In this document: in pieces, positions 7,437 to 10,534 of the stretch | How the letters are laid out: the number at the start of each line of letters is the position of its first letter | Position numbering within the stretch: the stretch's first letter is position 1 | Assembly: GCA_023409955.1 (NCBI GenBank) | Contig: JAEYQQ010000084.1 | Coordinates: 1 to 10,534, forward strand | Direction of reading: 5' to 3' | Origin: Bacillota bacterium | GTDB lineage: Bacteria > Bacillota > Clostridia > Christensenellales > Aristaeellaceae | Length of the DNA stretch: 10,534 nucleotides | Program-made: the position numbers and the translations under genes | The notes under the pieces: generated by a model | Told to the model about the DNA's origin: nothing | Seen by the model: only the letters and a program-made list of their open reading frames with translations | Database searches by the model: none

Positions 7437-7442
7437 CCTCCT
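7437..7442 (-). promoter_or_regulatory. ribosome binding site of acpP
   Basis: A full AGGAGG consensus on the minus strand, 7 bases before the ATG at 7429. It decides the acpP start and predicts strong translation, as expected for a highly abundant protein. Confidence 0.9.
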
Positions 7443-7484
7443 GCATGTTTGATAGGGTCTAGTTTTAAGAATTGTTGTATTCGG

Positions 7485-8489
7485 CTAAGCCTGGGGGATG
7501 CTTGCCTGAATTTGCTTGTCAATAAGACCTACCACGTTCCCCTGGGCCATCAGCGCAGCCTGACGGATGGCGCAGGCCATGGCATGGCCGTTGCTGGAAC
7601 CGTGGGCCTTGACCACAACACCCTGAACGCCAAGTAGCGGAGCTCCGCCTACCTCAGAATAATCCATCAGCTTCGCCACACGGCGGAAGGCAGGTTTGGC
7701 AATGATGCCGCCAAGCTTGCCCCGAATGTCTGACAGAAGCTCTTTTTTGATGATGCGCATCAGCGTGCCGGCTACGCCTTCCATGAACTTCAAGATCAGG
7801 TTGCCGGAGAAGCCGTCGCAAACGATGACATCGGCCTGATCGTTGGTGATTTCTCTGGCTTCCACATTGCCCACAAAATGATAGGACGCCTTTTCCATGA
7901 TGGGGTAGGCAGCCTTCACCAGTGCATTGCCTTTTTCGGCCTCAGCGCCAATGTTTACAAGGCCCACCCTTGGATCGTCAACCCCCATGACCTGATGCAT
8001 ATAAATGGAGCCCATAAGGCCAAACTGGCTGAGCCATTCTGGCTGGCAATCCACATTGGCACCGCAATCGATGAGCAGGAAATGCCCCTTGCCGTTGGGC
8101 AGAAGCGGCGCCAATGCCGGCCGCTCAATGCCTTGAATCCTGCCTAAGCGGAACATGCCTCCGGCAAGGACCGCACCAGTAGAGCCAGCAGATACAAAAC
8201 CATCGGCTTCCCCATCCTTGACGGCCAGCATACCCATAACGATACCGGCGCCCTTTTTCTGGCGGATGGCAATAACGGGAGCGTCGTGATTGGAGATCAC
8301 TTCTGGTGTCTCCAGAACCTTATAACGCCCTGCAACGTTTTTGAGTTTATCCATATAGGGGGCCATGGCCTCTTGTACCCCTGCCAGCGTCACATGAAGA
8401 TCGGGCATGCTGCGCAGCGCTTCCGCTGCTCCTTCAATGGCCGCCTTCGGGGCAAAGTCGCCACCCATAACATCAACAAAAATATGCAT
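7485..8489 (-). CDS. plsX: phosphate acyltransferase PlsX
   Basis: PlsX converts acyl-ACP and phosphate to acyl-phosphate, the donor used by PlsY to acylate glycerol-3-phosphate in phospholipid synthesis. It is a peripheral membrane enzyme. The 334-residue protein shows the family landmarks in order: VDVMGGDFAP (5-14), AGSTGA (101-106), DCGANVDC (141-148), CDGFSGN (224-230), a basic amphipathic region around 245-275 of the kind that contacts membrane, YSEVGGAPLLGV (277-288) and AHGSSN (295-300). The start at 8489 gives the normal N-terminus; the in-frame ATG at 8540 would lie within the -10/-35 spacer of the promoter and so cannot be in the transcript. The ribosome site is modest (GAAGG). acpP follows after 55 bases. 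The Bacillus neighbours fapR, fabD and fabG are missing here, and I found no FapR-type operator in the leader. Confidence 0.97.
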   Translation of the reverse strand: MHIFVDVMGGDFAPKAAIEGAAEALRSMPDLHVTLAGVQEAMAPYMDKLKNVAGRYKVLETPEVISNHDAPVIAIRQKKGAGIVMGMLAVKDGEADGFVSAGSTGAVLAGGMFRLGRIQGIERPALAPLLPNGKGHFLLIDCGANVDCQPEWLSQFGLMGSIYMHQVMGVDDPRVGLVNIGAEAEKGNALVKAAYPIMEKASYHFVGNVEAREITNDQADVIVCDGFSGNLILKFMEGVAGTLMRIIKKELLSDIRGKLGGIIAKPAFRRVAKLMDYSEVGGAPLLGVQGVVVKAHGSSNGHAMACAIRQAALMAQGNVVGLIDKQIQASIPQA

Positions 8490-8530
8490 GCGCCTTCGCC
8501 TGCTTTCACTTATGAAAATCGAACAGGATG

Positions 8531-8560
8531 ATTGTAGCACACAAGAGCGGGAAATTGCAA
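8531..8560 (-). promoter_or_regulatory. extended -10 promoter of the plsX-acpP-rnc-smc-ftsY block
   Basis: On the minus strand, TTGCAA (8555-8560) and TACAAT (8531-8536) are separated by 18 bases and the -10 carries the extended TG (TGCTACAAT). Transcription would start near 8524, giving a leader of about 35 bases to the plsX ATG. It is the only good promoter seen ahead of the block and fits steady housekeeping expression. Confidence 0.8.
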
Positions 8561-8624
8561 GAAAATAGACATTCCGGGGGTGCGGGAGGCTGGTGAGGAT
8601 ACCTTTCTCCAGGACGCAGGCTGA

Positions 8625-10259
8625 TCATGAAGAGGGAGGCTCACGATGAACAGTTTCAGATCGAATGCTGGTAAATCCCTGATGGCGGCGGTGCACTGGC
8701 CTTCGTCGGGCAGGCATCCGGCGGCGGTTAAACAGCGTATCCGCTGGCAAATCTCCGGGGGTTTGATCTGCTTTTGATTGACTTACATTCTCCAGAATCC
8801 ACAGAAGCTTCGGAGGATCTCCGCCTTGCCAGATGGCAGGATGAAGCAAGTTCACACCTTTAAGGACTATATACTGATAAGGCGTATACCTTTTCCCCTC
8901 ATTGCCCCGAAGGGTATGAGGGCAAAATATCATTTCACTCAGGGCATGACCAAATTCTGCAGCACCAACCTTTTGAATGACTGACTCGATTTCTAACTGC
9001 AGGCTGTCAATTGCAGCCTGATCAAGCGCACGTCCGGTGATGGAGAGATAAGCCTTTTCCATCCGGCGGCGTGCAAAGCCCAAAAGACTATCCTGATTTG
9101 CTCCGGTTATCGCCATGATATGCTTGAGTGGCAGGATGCGAAGCAGCATCACATTGACTGACCGTATCATATCATCCACCGGCATACGGGAAAGCGCCTG
9201 CAAATAAGCCATTCCGTACTCGATGAGATGCGGCATATCCTTCAGGTTTCGGGTAAGCACCCGAAGAGCAGAGCGGGTACTTTGGGCCATTTCCGTCTCT
9301 CGCCAGCCATAAGCTGCCTTGCGGATATCCTCATCTGCTGGGTAGTAAAGGCATACACCCAGATGCATTTGTGCACCGGAACGGGTAATGTAATCATCGC
9401 TATTTAGTATATGGTACAGGGGGTATGCTGCAGGATCTATTGGTATGCCGCCCATAACCGTCATGGGGGACGCAAAGCCATAGCCAATGATGTTTTCCGG
9501 AAGGACTGCACTTTCGTTAATCAGCATGTAGGTCAGCACCTGTATAATGGCCGCCCCTTGGCTGTGACCGGAAAGCCACAAACGGAAGCGGCTGTCATGC
9601 TGCTTTGTCTCGGCAATGATATGGGCCAGGGTCAGCTTTTCCAGCCCCAGTTCCTTTGCTGTTTCCGGAAAAGAGATAAGCTCCATATTTGCATCAAACT
9701 GCCGGGCCAGCTGTAAAAAGCCTTGATGAATGCCCTGCTCGGATATAAAGCGAAAATTGGAGAACCAGTCATAAAAACGCCTGCCGGTACCGCGAAAGCC
9801 GATGGCCACCACATAGTGTCCATCTAATGTAGGTTTTATCATAACAACAGCCTTGCCGGTATCGCTTTGCTCGCGCTGGCGCATAGCGGAAAACACCTGG
9901 CTGACCGGATTGAGTTGACGCGCTTTGGCTCTGGCCCTATATACCGCCCATTTATTGTACAAGAACTGTTTCGTTCCATGGCTGGGTGCTTGGGAGACGC
10001 CCCCCACAAGCTTGTTATCCACTTGAAAGTTGAAATCTGTCCAGCCAGCCCGCATCCAGTCACTGATGCGCAGGTCATAGGCGGTATGAGAAAGTTCCAG
10101 GGAAAGCCGCATTGCTTCCTGGGAAAAAGGAGGCCGAAGCCGTGCCCAGGGATCTTGTTCCCAGGGCAGGAAGAATGACTGTGTTCGAGTAAGGTCTGCA
10201 TATGTCAAGCGGCCCCGTACGGGAGAAGCGCCGCCAGTGACCGAATTTTCCTGAGCCAT
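8625..10259 (-). CDS. class 3 lipase-like alpha/beta-hydrolase
   Basis: This is a 544-residue predicted serine hydrolase resembling the fungal-type (class 3) lipase family. An FRGT segment (155-158) fits the family's oxyanion-hole region. GHSQGA (231-236) is the nucleophile elbow with Ser233. GFASP (261-265) follows the next strand. Asp288 or Asp289 in NSDDYITR and His299 in MHLGVCLYYP complete a triad with the usual spacing. The family hydrolyses acyl esters; the real substrate is unknown. There is no signal peptide or clear membrane segment, so it is probably cytoplasmic. The region after about 310 is helical and not recognised. The last 35 residues are strikingly Arg-rich and proline-containing, while another reading frame of the same DNA looks more protein-like, so a frameshift near the 3' end is possible. 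The start at 10259 lacks a well-spaced ribosome site and is only probable. It stands 135 bp upstream of plsX on the same strand, with no terminator visible between them. Confidence 0.85.
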   Translation of the reverse strand: MAQENSVTGGASPVRGRLTYADLTRTQSFFLPWEQDPWARLRPPFSQEAMRLSLELSHTAYDLRISDWMRAGWTDFNFQVDNKLVGGVSQAPSHGTKQFLYNKWAVYRARAKARQLNPVSQVFSAMRQREQSDTGKAVVMIKPTLDGHYVVAIGFRGTGRRFYDWFSNFRFISEQGIHQGFLQLARQFDANMELISFPETAKELGLEKLTLAHIIAETKQHDSRFRLWLSGHSQGAAIIQVLTYMLINESAVLPENIIGYGFASPMTVMGGIPIDPAAYPLYHILNSDDYITRSGAQMHLGVCLYYPADEDIRKAAYGWRETEMAQSTRSALRVLTRNLKDMPHLIEYGMAYLQALSRMPVDDMIRSVNVMLLRILPLKHIMAITGANQDSLLGFARRRMEKAYLSITGRALDQAAIDSLQLEIESVIQKVGAAEFGHALSEMIFCPHTLRGNEGKRYTPYQYIVLKGVNLLHPAIWQGGDPPKLLWILENVSQSKADQTPGDLPADTLFNRRRMPARRRPVHRRHQGFTSIRSETVHREPPSS

Positions 10260-10298
10260 ACCTTTCTCGCTTTCCTTTACTGCTGCTTAATGCCTATC

Positions 10299-10327
10299 AT
10301 CATACCATGTGGTAATGGTTGGGGCAA
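10299..10327 (-). promoter_or_regulatory. extended -10 promoter of the lipase-like gene
   Basis: On the minus strand, TTGCCC (10322-10327) and TATGAT (10299-10304) are 17 bases apart and the -10 is extended (TGGTATGAT). Transcription would start near 10292, leaving a leader of about 32 bases. Repeat copy 1 lies just upstream of the -35. Confidence 0.65.
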
Positions 10328-10340
10328 TATGGTGTGTTGA

Positions 10341-10398
10341 AGAGGGTTTCGCCCCTGTGGGGGCGACCAGGGCTTTCCGATCTCCCTGGACCTTCGGG
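10341..10398. repeat. hairpin-forming intergenic repeat, copy 1
   Basis: This 58-base GC-rich unit begins AGAGGGTTTCGCCCC. It holds a perfect 7-bp stem (10349-10355 with 10360-10366) followed directly by a 6-bp stem (10367-10372 with 10384-10389). Hand alignment with copy 2 gives about 52 identical columns of 58. It has no U-tract in either direction, and lies 13 bases upstream of the lipase promoter. It resembles the short palindromic repeats scattered between genes in many Clostridia. Confidence 0.75.
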
Positions 10399-10467
10399 GG
10401 GGACATACATGATAATGATTTATGGTCATGATTCTATGATTGTGAATGCGTACCGTTTTTGGGGGAG

Positions 10468-10528
10468 AGAGGGTTTCGCCCCGCGGGGGCGACCCGGGCT
10501 TTCCGATCGCCCTGGACCATCGGGTCCA
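10468..10528. repeat. hairpin-forming intergenic repeat, copy 2
   Basis: The second copy lies in the same orientation 127 bases from copy 1. The first stem is conserved (10476-10482 with 10486-10492, loop GCG). The second stem has one mismatch (CCCGGG against CCCTGG). A third perfect 6-bp stem with an ATCG loop (10513-10518 with 10523-10528), overlapping the second, is followed by ATTCTTT; this could act as a plus-strand terminator. The window ends six bases later, so the repeat may continue. The AT-rich 69 bases between the two copies hold no gene or promoter I can support. Confidence 0.7.
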
Positions 10529-10534
10529 TTCTTT

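Noticed and set aside
7115..7462. Plus-strand 115-codon open frame, His-rich, opposite acpP
   Set aside because: It is the antisense shadow of acpP; its His and Asp richness mirrors the acidic and hydrophobic codons of the ACP, and it lacks a ribosome binding site.
7430..7484. Separate promoter for acpP in the plsX-acpP gap
   Set aside because: A TATCAA is present but no acceptable -35 at 16-18 bases; the gap is more simply explained as a within-operon spacer with a strong ribosome site.
10401..10460. Possible Fur box (GATAATGATTTATGG with further ATGATT units)
   Set aside because: Only the first half matches the Fur consensus; the second half does not give the needed symmetry, and no iron-related gene is in the window.
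10341..10534. CRISPR array
   Set aside because: Only two units with a long AT-rich gap, internal palindromes and sequence differences between copies; no cas genes are present.

Overview
The window looks like chromosomal DNA of a moderately GC-rich Firmicute, most likely class Clostridia. Its core is a tightly packed minus-strand block in the order plsX-acpP-rnc-smc-ftsY. The Shine-Dalgarno sequences are strong (AGGAGG or GGAGGG type), the putative promoters are SigA-like with extended -10 elements, and two DUF975 membrane proteins, common in Clostridia, lie downstream. The fabD and fabG genes that lie between plsX and acpP in Bacillus are absent, as in many Clostridia. No finer taxonomy can be supported by reading alone.

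Layout, left to right. Positions 1-143 (+) hold the unidentified 3' end of a gene whose body is outside the window. A strong bidirectional terminator (156-200) separates it from the convergent minus-strand genes. Two tandem, paralogous DUF975 integral membrane proteins follow (207-956 and 1112-1846, both -), each with its own extended -10 promoter; the first also has an operator-like inverted repeat over its -35. Next come ftsY (1952-2866), smc (2898-6461), rnc (6442-7116, overlapping smc by 20 bp), acpP (7199-7429) and plsX (7485-8489). A clear promoter (8531-8560) lies before plsX. A terminator-like hairpin with a short U-run sits between acpP and rnc. Upstream of the plsX promoter is a 544-aa class 3 lipase-like serine hydrolase (8625-10259, -) with its own promoter. 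The right edge (10341-10534) carries two copies of a GC-rich hairpin-forming intergenic repeat.

How the genes work together. PlsX and ACP supply acyl-phosphate and acyl carrier for phospholipid synthesis. RNase III processes structured RNAs. SMC organises the chromosome. FtsY is the SRP receptor for membrane-protein insertion. They share an operon because of growth-linked expression rather than one pathway. The lipase-like protein next to plsX could act on acyl-lipids, but that link rests only on proximity.

Most of the window is conserved housekeeping DNA and I do not see a clear new system. The points most worth a second look are the unusual carrier motif of the ACP (Asp-Ser-Ala, with two helix II acidic positions lost), the acpP-rnc hairpin, a possible frameshift at the 3' end of the lipase gene, the extra membrane segment in one DUF975 paralogue, the operator-like repeat in its promoter, and the paired hairpin repeats at the right edge.
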